64,000 nt of DNA from NCBI GenBank assembly GCA_029237695.1, contig CM055268.1, forward strand, positions 50,987,131-51,051,130, in the 5' to 3' direction. The translations under genes were made by a program, and so were the position numbers. This stretch comes from Conchocele bisecta. Its lineage: Eukaryota; Mollusca; Bivalvia; Lucinida; Thyasiridae. Below the pieces are notes generated by a model that saw nothing but the letters and a program-made list of their open reading frames with translations, did not search any database and was not told where the DNA came from. Shown here in pieces: positions 1 through 12,290 of the stretch; position 1 is the first letter of the stretch; each line of letters opens with the position of its first letter.

Positions 1-120
1 ATGATGTCTAAGGTTTACCACAATATGGTGAAAGACTTGTCTCAAACAAAACTACATGTAATGAAGGACGAATCCCCGGTGAGAGTGAGGGAAGATCACC
101 GGTTCCGGTATGGAATGTGC

Positions 121-640
121 ATTATGATGTCTATATAGGGGCCCTGTCATGTTGCCAAAATAGTGGGGCCCCTGGGTAACGGCGTCCATATAGCGGGGTC
201 CCAGTCATGGTTGCCAAAATAGGGGGGCCCTGTAATACCGTGCCATATAGGGGGGGGGGGCCCCCCTTTATCATGTCGCCAAATAGGAGGCCCCTGTATA
301 ACGTGTCATATATGGGGCCCTGTCAATGTGCCCAAATAGGGGACCCTGGTATACCGTGCCAAATTAGGTAGGGGCCCTATCATGTGGCCAAAATAGTGGG
401 CCCCTGCTATAACGTGCCAATATAGGGGCCCTGTCATGTTGAGCCAAATAGGGTTAGTGGGTTATAGGGGTCCCCACGGGTAAATGTGCCATATAGGGGA
501 CCATATGTGCCAAAGTAGGGGTCCCCTGTATAAGTGTCTGGGCCGATATAGGGGCCCTATCATTGATGCCAAATAGGGGCCTCCCCTGTTGGGTAAACGA
601 GCCATATAAGGGCCCCTATCATGTGCCAACCAATAGGGGG
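121..640. repeat. GGGGCCCC minisatellite, left array
   Basis: Degenerate tandem repeat alternating a GTGCCATATAGGGGCCC segment with a TGTCATGTTGCCAAAATAGGGG segment, roughly 55-60 bp per double unit. The same repeat occurs at 3455-3835 on the opposite strand, so the two arrays face each other across 2.8 kb. Short ORFs here simply read the repeat in frame and are not genes. Confidence 0.85.
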
Positions 641-1332
641 TGGATTTTAACATTGACAGATGCATAACCCTCATTGTACTCTCAAGTATGTGGGAGCAAC
701 GCTAGTTGACTCGATCCTCTAAATCGACGTGGTGATCATTTTAACGAGATATAATCCCACGTGTCCCACCCCGACTAAATTTTGATTTCGTACCATCGGG
801 CTATCGAGTCCGTGTTTCCCTTGCTATGTTTTCTAATTAAACTAAAAGCACATTGTTTCGGCGAATGCTAAATTCTACTAGATGCGGAACATCATTCTGA
901 ATTATGTTGCCACATTTACAACTTCATATTTACGAAAAGTGTCCAAATTGAACAGAAATCACATGGAGTGTCGGGATATGGAACTAGTCGACCGGAAAAA
1001 ACGGCCCTTCACCTTGACCCCGTAGCGACTAGTCATTACCCCATGTCACATTTGAATTCCACGGCTATTAGGATACGGACGAGCCCCGAAATCCGCAGGC
1101 GAAACGTGCGGGTCGAGGTAGAAGATTTTTGCGGTGGCCCGTCCAACCCTGCGTATCCATATCGCCCCGTATAATTATATTATGCGTTATTAAACTTTTA
1201 TTTCGCAAGTTCGTTCGCCGTAGCAATTGGACATGTCGTAGTTAGTCACCGGTATGTAAATCTCACAATGGGGGGACGGGGAGGGGGGGGGGGGGGAAAA
1301 AAAAAACATGAAAAAAGGACAGTGTCGGCCGT

Positions 1333-1720
1333 TATCCGTATAGCTCAGTCCGGTTAGAGCATCGGTAACGGTTAATCCACGAGTGGTCCCTTGGGTTCGA
1401 GCCCCGGAACAACTTTCAACTGTTTAATCTTTTGGCCAGCCGTATCCATGTTTCATAGATCTGGATTCCACGACGGGTTGGGGGGGGGGACCATTCGTCC
1501 GGGCGCAAGGTGGCCTTGGTGTTCACCGTCCCGGGTTCGAGCCCCTGGTACTAAGCTTGGTACCATTGTTTTTCTGGCTATTGCCGTTATCCATGTCCAT
1601 AGATCGGATTCCACGGCGACCATTTGTCGGGCGTAAAGGTTGGCATTGTGTTCACCTTGGTGCGGCCGGCCGGGTAGGTGCTTAAGAAATTTTTCCTTTT
1701 CAGTCCCCCCCCCCATATTT
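1333..1720 (+). repeat. tRNA-derived SINE-like unit(s)
   Basis: A polymerase III A box (TAGCTCAGTCCGGTTAGAGC, 1341-1360) is followed by a B box (GGTTCGAGCCCC, about 1394). A second B-box-like copy lies near 1534 inside a related segment, and the stretch ending TTCACC recurs near 1521 and 1655. Acceptor and anticodon stems do not pair well, so this is a tRNA-derived retroposon rather than a working tRNA gene. Long G and A runs precede it (1265-1310). Confidence 0.5.
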
Positions 1721-1739
1721 ATGTGTTGTTCATTTATCC

Positions 1740-3454
1740 CCCCCCACATTTGACCATGGCGGGGTCGTTACGGTTAACACCTGGCATCATATCAGGATTT
1801 TTTCTGATTTCCGGGCTAAACCATGTATAGTTTGTTAACTTGTAAATATGCAGCTCCTGAATTTTGGGGATCTTCCCCCTCACAAGTAATTGTTGTTGTT
1901 TGCAACATGGTAATGTGGGTTTAGTTACTGGAGCCCGATAAACCCGGTCGTTAAATGATCTGCCATAAAAAACTGAATCAAAAATGGAATAAATACACGT
2001 ATTTATAAAGAAACAATTTTATATGTATGTCAGATTTAACACACGTTCATGCAACACCATGAGTTTACCCAAATCCAGCAATTTGGGGTGGGTGGCAGGG
2101 TTCCGTTGATATTGAGGGCTGCCAACAACGGTATAGTTGTTGCGGCCAACGTAAATTAGCCATACCGGACGTCCACAAGAAATACTTATTATTTTTTTGC
2201 TGCTGCTACATCATTCATTTTGCTCCTGGCCATGCCACAATAAAATCAACGGCCCACATCACCAGGATCGCTGATTTGTTACCGTGACCTCAGATTGTAT
2301 TTAAATAATTCTACATTTTTGTATCCGTTGTCCATTACAGTTTTGAACAGTATTTCTTTGTTTCATTGATGTTTTAAACTGGCCTTACAACTTCATTTGA
2401 TGACCACCATCCATGGATTCAGTGTAGCGTTTATTGCACCACATGTCTTGTTCAAACATTGGAACCAGACCAGCGGTTCGGATATACAAATAAGAATTTG
2501 AAGAGGGTTTATTTTGGCAAAATGTTTACGTGAGGTCATGAACACAGTGGGTCGCTAACATTCCAATGCAGTGCGAAGAAAGCGATTCCAGTCCAGTATA
2601 ATTTTTATGATACCCAAACTGTCTTTCATGATCCCTAGTCTTTACTTTGAAAAATAACCGTTCAATCCTATTATATATGTATGCCCGGTACGAAAGTCGA
2701 GGAGGGTACTATGGAATTTGAAATGTTTGTCACGCCGCACCGGCCGCCGCCGCCTTAGACACCCTTTCCGTGTTCGGCGGAGGTATAAATTTGTTTAATA
2801 CCGTATGGAATAATTTTATTTTTTACGGGGAAATCTTCACAAAATGCATACATATTCAATACAAAAGTAGTTTAGTTTTGTAAACTAATTCCATACAGTT
2901 ATTACGACTTATAACTACTCCAAACAGGAACAAAGTGGTCGCCGAAAATGGACAAAAGGCAATAGCTAAAAAATTGAGAGAGTTGTTCATTTTGGTACAC
3001 CACCACCACTTATTTTGTATTGATGAAGTAATTAACGTGTGTGAAGTTTCCGAAGTTGTAACTCCAAACGTGCAAAGTCTCGCCGAACAAAATTGAACAA
3101 AGGGCAATAATTGCACAAAACACAAAAAAAGCGATTGGCAGAAGTATTTTGTCGTTCTTGCGTTTGATGCAACCGTGTTTTATTCATATGTATGATATGC
3201 CGTGATTGTAACAAAAGTCCTGTGGGGAATTTTGGGGAATTTTTTTCATTCCTCCAAACTGATTGGGTAGCTTAGATGAAGGACAATGGACAACGCACCG
3301 GCCCCACCGAATCGCAACTCTCAGTATTTTCAAACTAACCACTGGGACTAAGTTTCGCCTCACTTATTTTATTATTGTGATGGGAGTGACCCAGCCGGCA
3401 TTGTCCCTAGTAATTATAATGGCAGCCTTAGCACCCTGTCAGTTGTAGAGGAAT
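1740..3454. other. No gene recognised
   Basis: AT-rich sequence between the two facing minisatellites. Only short ORFs without recognisable domains are present. An internal near-duplicate segment (about 2870-2990 and 3000-3130) repeats a phrase around CAAAGGGCAATAATTGCACAA. Confidence 0.5.
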
Positions 3455-3835
3455 GTGAATGGGACCCTAATATGGCACGTTACCCAGGGGCCCCCCCCTA
3501 ATTTGGCACCATGACATGGCCCGGGCCTATTTATTGGGCACATTAACCAACCAAGGGGCCCCTATATTTGGCACATCATGGGCCCCCTATTTATGGCACC
3601 ATTAAATCCGTGGGCCCCTATATTTGGCACCATGACAGGGCCCCTATATGGCACGTTTACCCAGGGGCCCCTATTTGGACACTTGACAAAAGGGGTCCCC
3701 TATTATGGCACGTTAAACACCTGGGGGCCCCTAATTTCCGGCCACGTAACCGTTACCAACCCAGGGCCCCTATTATGGCACGTTACCAGGGGGCCCCTCC
3801 CCATTTTGCGGCCACGTAACGTTACCAACCCATAA
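3455..3835. repeat. GGGGCCCC minisatellite, right array (inverted)
   Basis: Same repeat as 121-640 in opposite orientation, with units such as ATGGCACGTTACCCAGGGGC. Two overlapping ORFs of 83-85 codons read the repeat in two frames, as expected for a low-complexity array. Confidence 0.85.
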
Positions 3836-4799
3836 CTGTCAAAAAGACGTGTTTTGACCAAATCAGTAAACATTTCAAAAACACAGCCTAAAGGTTCAGC
3901 ACAGTTTTTACAGCCTCAGTGCTGATGAGGTTCGCGTACAATAAACACCTGTACCACACAGCTGGGTGTATCGATTTTTTTGCACAAAGCATCACAACAA
4001 ATCCTCTTCTGTGTACAATATGTGACGGGTCTTGGTAATCGCATCTGGATTTGGCAATTCATAATATCCCCTGGTCACGGAGAACTGCACTGTATGCACA
4101 ATTTAACATGATTCACCTGATTTTAAAGGTATTACATTTTGCTAACATACTAATCAATAAAATTATTGTTTCACGTTTACTTTGAATGTCGGTTGATTTG
4201 AATTTGAATAAACTTACAGAAATCACGAAATTCAAACTAATTACACCGATGAACTGACGACGTTCCGACGGATTTTTTTTTTGATTTATTTGATTTATTT
4301 GAATATTTTTTCCTTTTTTTTCCTTTTTCTTGATTTTTTTTAAATATTAGTATTGAGATCCACGAAGAATACCCCGCGTTATAAATGGAGATCGCTGCTA
4401 ATACGCTATACCGCGATCGCGTTTAATGGAAGCTGAGCTTGCAATATTTGTAATTTAGCAAATTAACAGCCTGTTTGCCCAACAAAAAAAAACTGAAATT
4501 AAATTTCCAAAAAGTTTATTTTATTATTACCGTTCCGCGTAACATACTGAATAGACATTAAATTATTTGTAAAATATAGACGTGATTTCATCTTTCGAAG
4601 ACTGGTCCAAATTGAGTGGACTCCCCGGGAATAATGTATACGTAAATTAATAATTTCCTTTTTCCAGGACAATGTCACTTTTTGTCAAGTCACTTTGTCC
4701 GGGACAAATCGTGGCGACCGCCCCCCAATCAATATTTGGACAGCAAAAACTAATTTTTTTTTTTTTTTTTTGCTGGCGAGTTTTGGGAAGCGGGAACAA

Positions 4800-5060
4800 A
4801 TGATTCATTATTTCATTGAAACTCTCGCTGAGATTCCTAAGTGAAATTTCAACTGAGATTCTCCAGTGAAATTTTTCACTTGGGACAAGCCTGAACCGGG
4901 AGAATTCACTGTGAAATTTCACTGAAATTTCAGTGAGATTTCATCCGAATTTCACTCGAGATTTGGAAATAACACCGGGATATGATAGAATCATCAGTTG
5001 AATTTTCACCTGGGATTTCAGTGAAATCACAGTCACATGTATTTTCACTAGGGTATACCA
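4800..5060. repeat. GTGAAATTTCAC inverted-repeat cluster
   Basis: Irregular run of short palindromes on the theme GTGAAATTTCACTGAGATT. Nothing coding is recognised in 3836-4800 beyond this. Confidence 0.6.
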
Positions 5061-7506
5061 TTTTTCCCCAAAAATTTTTCCCCAAAAAAGTGGGTCTTAT
5101 TTAATCAAGTGAATGAAGTGACCCACTATAAACACCATCATTACCCCATGTATTGATCAGCATTATTATACAGGTTATATCAGAGGTAAATGTCCACTCT
5201 GATATCAGGAGCGATAACCGTGTTTCCTTAAAATGTTAACAAAAAGGAAAATGTTAACGGATAAAAATATCATGCCTCATTTGCATATGAAAATAGTCAC
5301 TATCAGTAAAATAAATATTATACTAGAAAAAGTCGATGGCGCGCCATCGCAATATACCCACTTTCCCCAAATGCTAAGTCCGAAAGGGGGAGGTAATCCA
5401 TGATGGAGGGTCGGATAAAAAATCCGAATTCACTTTGCGCATCAGCACATCAAAACGAAGCTACGAACCAAATATCAGACGCGTAGGTATTAAGGTGAAA
5501 AAGTTTTTCGAGTTACAAGGAAAAAATGGGAAATTCTGAGTCCGAAAGGGGGAGATAATCCATGATGGAGGGTCGGATGAAAAATCCGAATTCACTTTGC
5601 GCATTGTGCACATGATAACGAAGCTACATAGCAAATATGAGGCGCGTAGGTATGGAAGGTGAAAAAAAGTTTTTCGAGTTACAAGGAAAAAATGGGAAAT
5701 TCTGAGTCGGAAAGGGGGAGGTAATCGATGATGGAGGGTCGGATCAAAAATGGGAATTCACTTTGCGCATCTGCACATGATAACGAAGGTACATACTAAA
5801 TATCAGGCGCATAGGTATGAAGGTGAACAAGTTTTTCGAGTTACAAGGAAAAAATGGGAAATTCTGAGTCCGAAAGGTGGAGATAATCCATGATGGAGGG
5901 TCGGATGAAAAATCCGAATTCACTTTGCGCATCTGCACATGATAACGAAGCTACATAGCAAATATGAGGCGCGTAGGTATGAAGGTGAAAAAGTTTTTCG
6001 AGTTACAAGGAAAAAATGGGAAATTCTGAGTCCGAAAGGGGGAGATAATCCATGATGGAGGGTCGGATCAAAAATCCGAATTCACTTTGCTCATCTGCAC
6101 ATGATAACGAAGCTACATAGCAAATATGAGGCGCGTAGGTATGAAGGTGAAAATGTTTTTCGAGTTACAAGGAAAAAATGGGAAATTCTGAGTCCGAAAG
6201 GGGGAGATAATCCATGATGGAGGGTCGGATCAAAAATCCGAATTCACTTTGCGCATCTGCACATGATAACGAAGCTACATACCAAATATCAGGCGCGTAG
6301 GTATGAAGGTGAAAAAGGTTTTCGAGTTACAAGAAACGTGACGGACGTACGGACGGACGGACACTCGTGACGAAAACAATATACAGTCAGAATTCGTTAC
6401 AACGGCACACGTTACAACGGCATATTCGCCTTCCGGCACGATACACCGCCAAACGAATCGGCACGCTCTTTAATCTGTTCGATATACCGGCAAATTCGGG
6501 CATTCCGGCCACGGCAGAGAAAAATCCCGTTTTTTTTTTTTTATTTTTTTTTTTTTTCCCTACTTAAATTTCCCGCAAACGAATACACAATTTAAGTCGT
6601 ATTTAATCGTTCGATAACGGCGCCGGTAACCTGTGTAGCTGGTACCAGGCCAGGACTGTGACCCAGCTCAGTTATCCGGCATCACCGATGTTCGGGAACC
6701 AGTCGCTAAACATTTCACGGCTGATTAACCCTGACACGATGTCATAAATCGCGTCAATTAACAACGTGTCGGTCTGTATATTGTCACAAATACTCGACCG
6801 CGTGCCTTTGTCCACATATAATTAAGGATTATTGCGGTGATGTATTATTTTGCCAAACAAAAATTAGGAAAATAAATTAACAGTTAGCAACATAGTCTCT
6901 GGGCCCGAGTTCTCGTTGGGGCGAAATGAAATACTGAAAGGGATACAACTCTGTATGTTATTGTTTTGTATTTTCATAAATGTTAGCATGTAAATAAAAA
7001 CAAACTGTTCATTTAAATGTGTTTCTTTTCTTTATGCACTTGTTTGCGAATTTCTAACAATAAAGAAACAACGTTCACATATAATCCGGTAGTCACGTGT
7101 CTACGTAATTACCAATTATCACACGAGGTTCGCATGCAACCTTGACCTTGTCAAACATTGGATTATTATTGAATGTTGTTTGTTTCATTGATATAAATTT
7201 GTATACATATGCATTGATTTATCAACAAGGTGACAAATAAGTATTTAATTCAGCACATATCGCGCCGATAATGCCGAATTACGCTAGCATAAATTGACAA
7301 CAAATAACATCGCTACAATGCGTGGTAGCCAATTCCCGACAGATACCAATTCCCGACAGATAACAATTACCGGAATCGGACGGAAAAAATCCCCGATTCG
7401 TTATACCGGCAGATTCGTTATAACGGCAGATTCATCTCAAACGAACTATGCCGTTGTAACGAATTCTGACTGTACCCATTTTTTTCCCCAAAAAAAGTGG
7501 GTATAA
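5050..7506 (+). mobile_element. Tandem-repeat element, ~163-bp unit, interrupted
   Basis: Six units with starts (CGAAAGG phase) near 5381, 5543, 5708, 5871, 6033 and 6194, giving a 161-165 bp period. The array ends in a GACGGACGTACGGACGGACGG tract at about 6340-6362. The terminal hairpin (ACCCATTTTTTT and AAAAAAAGTGGGT, 7474-7503, then ATAATAA) is separated from the array by an inserted transposon (6384-7472). A similar TTTTTCCCC/AAAAAGTGGGT hairpin sits at the left end near 5055-5095. No protein is encoded. Confidence 0.7.
6384..7472. mobile_element. TA-flanked TIR element (pogo/Tigger-like, non-autonomous)
   Basis: Terminal inverted repeats begin CAGTCAGAATTCGTTACAAC on the left and end with its complement on the right (7450-7472). 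Both ends abut TA (6382-6383 and 7473-7474), the target duplication of the Tc1/mariner/pogo superfamily. Length is 1089 bp and no transposase ORF is visible. The insertion separates a tandem-repeat element from its terminal hairpin, so it is younger than that element. Confidence 0.75.
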
Positions 7507-7693
7507 TAACCACGCATCAGCGTAAAGTGGCAGACCTATACTGCTATAGATAAGTGTTCCAACTTTATGAATACAAAGGTGTGCCAGAAACACAAGGTCA
7601 GACAGGTATGAAACACACCCGAAACATCATAGTGTATCATGGCTTAAAAATGGTATCATATAGAATTTGTTGACAAGTTTAGCCCATGATTAA

Positions 7694-8698
7694 CTAGATT
7701 AGTCAGTAAGCGAGGCTTACGGAATACCCCCCGCGTGGGCCCAGGTACCCCTAAATATGTAAAATTTTCCAAGTGTGTGGGCTTGTGACCTTGACTCTGG
7801 GCTTAGTAGGGGCGGCACGAATGTGAATTTGTCACAGGGTGGTAGAGGTCCATTGGAGCAATGCGAGTGTGAAATGTGAAGCAGATCCGAGCAAGGAAGT
7901 AGAAGTTATAAGCGATTACTCTGATGTTAAGTGTTGTAAAGAGACTAAGTATGTGACCTTGACCTTGAGATCAGCGGGGATATGTCACAGCATGATAGTA
8001 GAGCCTTAGAGGAATGCATGCATGAAATATTAAGAATCTGCAATGAAGGAAATAGAAGTTATAAGATATTTCTCTGATGTTAAGTTTTGTAAACAGACTA
8101 AGTATTTGACCTGGACCTTGGGATCAGCGGGGGTTGGACGGTCGTGGATTTGGCACAGCATGGTAGTAGAGCCTTACAGGAATGCATGTGTGAAATATTA
8201 AGCATTTTAGATGAAGGAAATAGAATTAGTTATAACATATTTCTCTGATGTTAAGTTTTGTAAACAGACTAAGTATTTGACCTTGACCTTGGGATCAGCG
8301 GGGGTTGGGCGGTCATGGATTTGGCACAGCATGGTAGTAAAGCCTTACAGGAATGCATGTGTGAAATATTAAACATTTTAGATGAAGGAAATATAAGTTA
8401 TAACAATATTTCTCTGATGTTAAGTTTTGTACAAAAGAGACCAAGTATTTGTCCTTGACCTTGGGATCAGCGGGGGTTGGACGGTCGTGGATTTGGCACA
8501 GCATGGTAGTAGAGCCTTACAGGCATGCATGTGTGAAATATTAAGCATTTTAGATGAAGGAAATAGAAGTTATAACAATATTTCTCTGATGTTAAGATTA
8601 GTGACGGACGGACGGACGGACGGACGCCCGAACGGAACGGACGGACGGACAACCTGACTCCAGTATACCCCGCCACAACTCGTTGCGGCGGGTATAAC
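7694..8698 (-). mobile_element. Helentron-like tandem-repeat element, copy 1
   Basis: The left end has CTAG followed by the hairpin GTAAGCGAGGCTTAC. Read on the minus strand this is a stem-loop closely followed by CTAG with a T after it, the 3' end known for Helentron-type Helitrons. The interior holds ~170-bp tandem units containing TGACCTTGACCTTGGGATC. The other end has a GACGGACGG tract and a GC-rich hairpin (CCCCGCCACAACTCGTTGCGG) then GTATAACAA. The architecture matches non-autonomous helentron/pearl-like elements described in bivalves; the assignment is inferred. Further copies at 15020-16166 and 45420-47102 share both ends. Confidence 0.75.
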
Positions 8699-8731
8699 AA
8701 GCATGGCCACATCTGTAGACTACTCACATCT

Positions 8732-8974
8732 GGGGCCCGTTTTACTAAACATCGTACGACTAAAATGTTCGTAAGTGCAAATATAGGATCGTCTGAAAAT
8801 ATCAATTGATGTATTTACATTTATTGAGCATAGGCTGCATATGCAGCCTATGCTCAATAAATGTAAATCCAATAATTGTTTACAAGAAAACATAGTTAAT
8901 GTGAAATTTAAATTTAATTTTCCACTTACAAACATTTTAGTTGTACCGTACAACATTTAGTGAAACGGCGCCCT
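8732..8974. mobile_element. Foldback MITE with perfect 56-bp palindromic core
   Basis: Terminal inverted repeats of about 50 bp (left GGGGCCCGTTTTACTAAAC, right the complement of GGCGCCGTTTCACTAAATG) enclose a perfect palindrome at 8813-8868 centred on TGCAT/ATGCA. A partial relative carries the same core and right end at 60580-60700, and another left end starts near 9198. Confidence 0.85.
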
Positions 8975-9711
8975 GTAGATTAATCAGATCCTATATGGAT
9001 GCCAATCAGAGGATTTACTGCCAATGGTGAAAGAAATACGTGACAATTCCACCCAGTAAAAGACTAGTGCCAACTGTTCAGGACCTATGCTGGTCATAAA
9101 TGGAGAGTCAGCTGAGAAAAGGGACGTTCAGACATGTGACCAGCATAGTCACTGTGTAATCTGATCAGGGCCTAAGCTGTTTGCTAGCCAGTCACAGCAG
9201 GGGCTCGTTTCACTAAACTTCTTACAAGAAAAAATGTTTGTATGAAGATTTTTATTAATTTTGTAAATGTTTTTAAAGAGAAATCGCACATGTTCAAGTG
9301 GCGAGTCTGATATGTCCTATTGTCTGTTTCACGAAACCTGCCCAAATTTTACGCCTATATACGAAACATATACGAAAACTTTTTTTTTTGTTGATAATAT
9401 TAACTTTGATCAAAATTTAAGAATGAGCCTTCTTTATATTTCGTGAAATTTGGTCAAATATTGATTTTATTACGAAAAATTATTTCTCTATGGGAATTTA
9501 ACATGGGGGGAAAAAGGAAGTAGAAAACCTGGAAGTTCAAAAAAAAATAAAAATGGAAATTGAAAGCTAGAAAGCTTGTAAATGATCTACATGTAACTAA
9601 GAAAAGAAGACTTAAATTTTGAAAATCGGTCCACTATTTCTGAAATTGGAAAAATTTCCCCATGTTAAATCCCCATAGATATCTTCACTCATGATGTCTA
9701 TGGGGACTTAA

Positions 9712-10416
9712 AGGTACATGCCCACGCAGCAGGTTACACTGTACTACTACTTTTCATTTTCTGTCATGCCTTATATGAGCCATTTGTCTACCCACTAACG
9801 AGTTATTTTTAATTACGGCGCATGTTAATTGGTGTTAAATCGCATTTTATATGCCGCGACCAGAAAGGGTATTTTCCGACCTCGTGCTATTTTTACCAAT
9901 ACGCGTCACGTGACACGGTCAATCATATCACATCTTTGACATGCGCAGTGAAGTATCGGAAGTTGAGAAGAAAAATCTCTGTTCGAGTCCAAATCTAAAT
10001 CTCCACGTAACTCTTTCCATTTGGTGATCTGGTCGCCAATATTAACCACTCTCTCTCTGTACTGCCTGTCCCTCAGACATTTCGCCTTTTTTTTGGCCGA
10101 CACCGTTTCATACAATTTCCGTCCTGGACGTTTCGACATGTTGATATTCTTGTTTATATATTGGGAAGCCTACTGGCGTGCGTAGTATACTGCGCATGTG
10201 CACCGCAAGCCGTGATGTGAAAGTCGTCGTCCCCGCACATTATCAAAATAGACTGTTACCGCCGCGCGTCGCTAACAGTAAATTGATAATTAATAAATGA
10301 TTATATTTGTATAGCGGGCACTCGTAATTTTTAGAACTGGTGGAATAGTGACATAATTATACACTTATTTAATTCCTATAAAGAACATTTTGTGCCTACT
10401 GCGTGGGCATGTACCT
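9712..10416. mobile_element. TTAA-flanked TIR element (piggyBac-type target site)
   Basis: Termini are AGGTACATGCCCACGCAG (9712 on) and its complement ending GTACCT at 10416. TTAA is present on both sides (9708-9711 and 10417-10420). A TTAA duplication is the piggyBac signature, but the 705-bp element has no transposase. It contains the minus-strand ORF 9906-10139. A related ~417-bp element lies at 61177-61593. Confidence 0.8.
9906..10139 (-). CDS. Small basic ORF inside the TTAA element
   Basis: A 77-codon ORF starting MSKRPGRKLYETVSAKKKAK. The first ~55 residues are strongly basic and charged with a plausible helical segment (about residues 32-50, IGDQITKWKELRGDLDLD); the C-terminal part is cysteine-containing (HCACQRC). 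It begins with ATG about 280 bp inside the right terminus and is the only coherent ORF in the element. The N-terminal style resembles small DNA-binding first exons seen in transposon-associated genes of aquatic animals, but I cannot name a family. It may be a captured first exon; a splice donor after about residue 55 is possible but not demonstrable. Confidence 0.35.
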   Translation of the reverse strand: MSKRPGRKLYETVSAKKKAKCLRDRQYRERVVNIGDQITKWKELRGDLDLDSNRDFSSQLPILHCACQRCDMIDRVT

Positions 10417-10672
10417 TTAACATGGGATTTTTTTTCTTCACAATAAAATAGATATTGGACCAAATTTCACGAAATAAAAAGAAGGCTCATTCTTAAATTT
10501 TGCTATAATTTAATATTATCAAAAAAATTATTGTTTTTGCATTGTTTATATAGCCGTACAATTTGGGCAGATTTCATGAAACAGACAGTAAGGTCCCTGG
10601 TTCAATCGGCGACCGAACGGTTATAGTTTATGTTTGCTCTAGCAGGCTGGCTGAAGTAGGCATGTTTATATG

Positions 10673-10884
10673 TGACCGTGACTGGAGAAATGGGGCTTAT
10701 GGGATTTGTGACCAGTGTAGCTCCTGATAAAGATATGTATTGCTTGTCAGAAGCATGACAGGTATTTCATTGATGGAATGGCGAACAGTGCAGATCCTGA
10801 TCAGACTGTGCGGATGCACAGGCTGATCTGGATCTACACTGGTCGTAAAATTCATAAGCCCCATTTCTCCAGTCACAGCCACAT
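10673..10884. mobile_element. MITE with GTGACTGGAGAAATGGGGCTTATG termini
   Basis: Inverted termini of about 45 bp: TGACCGTGACTGGAGAAATG on the left and its near complement ending CCATTTCTCCAGTCACA on the right. The inner part carries CTGATCAGACTGTGCGGATG. Fragments of the same family (GATCTGGATCTACACTG, CAGCATAGCCCC) are scattered at 9050-9190, 11250-11310, 11790-11850, 29410-29460 and 60960-61020. Confidence 0.75.
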
Positions 10885-11047
10885 CTGACATGTTTCAGAA
10901 TTACCAAGATAAAAACATCCTCTAGTGACAATTTGAGAGGTACATACACAAGATTGATATCGTCTCAAGCATCTCATATTTACGACACAAGCCATGTGAT
11001 TTTGTACCTTTGTGCGATATGTCAGGAAACTTATTTACAATATTTTC

Positions 11048-11129
11048 CGTAAATGAAGTCGAAAGTTGACAAAATGTTCAGAGCAAATATTTGCTATGAA
11101 ATGTTGTCAACTTTCAATGTCATTTACGA
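11048..11129. repeat. Imperfect hairpin
   Basis: CGTAAATGAAGTCGAAAGTTGACAA pairs with TTGTCAACTTTCAATGTCATTTACG around a ~30-bp loop. Probably a minimal foldback element. Confidence 0.6.
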
Positions 11130-12290
11130 TACAAAAAAAATCATTGTCATGTCATGGTCTTTTTACACAGACACAACGTGGGATTGTGGTCTAATATTTT
11201 TTCTGAAGACAGCAGGTACTTTATTAATTGAATTGCAAACAGCATACACCCTGATCAGACTGTACTTATACGCAGGCTGATTTGGGGCTATGCTAGTCCT
11301 AAACATCATAATGTCCCATAAGCCAGCCAGGGCCTGTTTGTTTTAGCCGGTCTTGGTCAATTTAGTCCAAATATTGGCAAATGCTGGTCATGTAATGGAC
11401 ATACGGACACTTGAATTGAACATGCAAAAAGTAAAAAAAGTTTGTTCATATTAATTCAGAAAAATCAATAGCATTTGGTTTACGCACCTCCCACGAGAGA
11501 ATGCACCTGATCATGGATTTACCTGTTGCAAAGAATAGTATGAATATATTGTTCAACTCGCCGGCTGTGGCCAGCATATCATGCCCGCCAAGGTATTTGA
11601 TGGTCCCAGTGTGTATGTGGTTAGAGAGATGTCAAGTACTTAACCCTTTCACCCCTAAGTAACTGGAATTGATTTTGATATGTTAATTTTGCAACCAATC
11701 CAATAACCACAAAATGATTTTCACTAGTCCATTTATGGAAAGGGTGTGTTTTTGTTCTCAAAAATATGAAAATTACTTGCAAAAAGTTCAGATCCTGATG
11801 TGACGGCTCGTCCTGAGCCGGCTCATCTGGATCTACACTGTTTGCCAATACCACTATACAAGCCTGTGGTGTTGAAAGGGTTAAATGCTTACCGTCAATT
11901 TTAGGGCTATAGAACTAGAGCAAGTGAACAGGGGCTTATGGAAGCTCCTGGCCACAGCCAGGACCGACAAACCAAAACTTTAATGCAAAAGGTCACAATA
12001 TATGTCCTTTGAGGCATGACCAGTCCACACGGGGCGATTACCCACCGATAATAAATAGCGTTCCTCCTCTTGCCATGATAAACATGTGTACTGAAGTTGG
12101 TTATGATCCGTCAACTTAAGTTATTGCACATACAAAGATACAGAAGGCGAAAGTCAAGCTAAGGGGAGATAAGTAATCCGAAAATCAATAGTGTTCTTTA
12201 TCTTGCCGTGATAACACGTATACCGAATTTGGTTATGATTCATCAAGTAGAACACGAGTTATTTTGCGGACAAAGTCAAAGTGAAAGTGA
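11130..12290. other. No gene recognised
   Basis: AT-rich sequence with MITE fragments. The ORF at 11621-11854 (minus) is built on the dispersed CTGATGTGACGGCTCG/TGGATCTACACTG repeat and is not supported as a gene. Confidence 0.5.

Larger units (their letters stand above)
9320..10590. mobile_element. MITE with inverted arms, host of a nested element
   Basis: The left arm (from CTGTTTCACGAAACCTGCCC, 9324 on) and right arm (ending GGGCAGATTTCATGAAACAG, about 10564-10583) are inverted copies that also share AAATTTCACGAAATA and AGAAGGCTCATTCTTAAATTT. The arms are separated by the TTAA-flanked element at 9712-10416, inserted here later. Confidence 0.75.

Noticed and set aside
1333..1411. Functional tRNA gene
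   Set aside because: Good A and B boxes, but acceptor and anticodon stems do not pair; better explained as a tRNA-derived SINE.
8313..8805. Recurrent ORFs such as MLCQIHDRPTPADPKVK at 8313, 15760 and 46586
   Set aside because: They are translations of the helentron-like tandem unit in the antisense frame and change phase with each unit.
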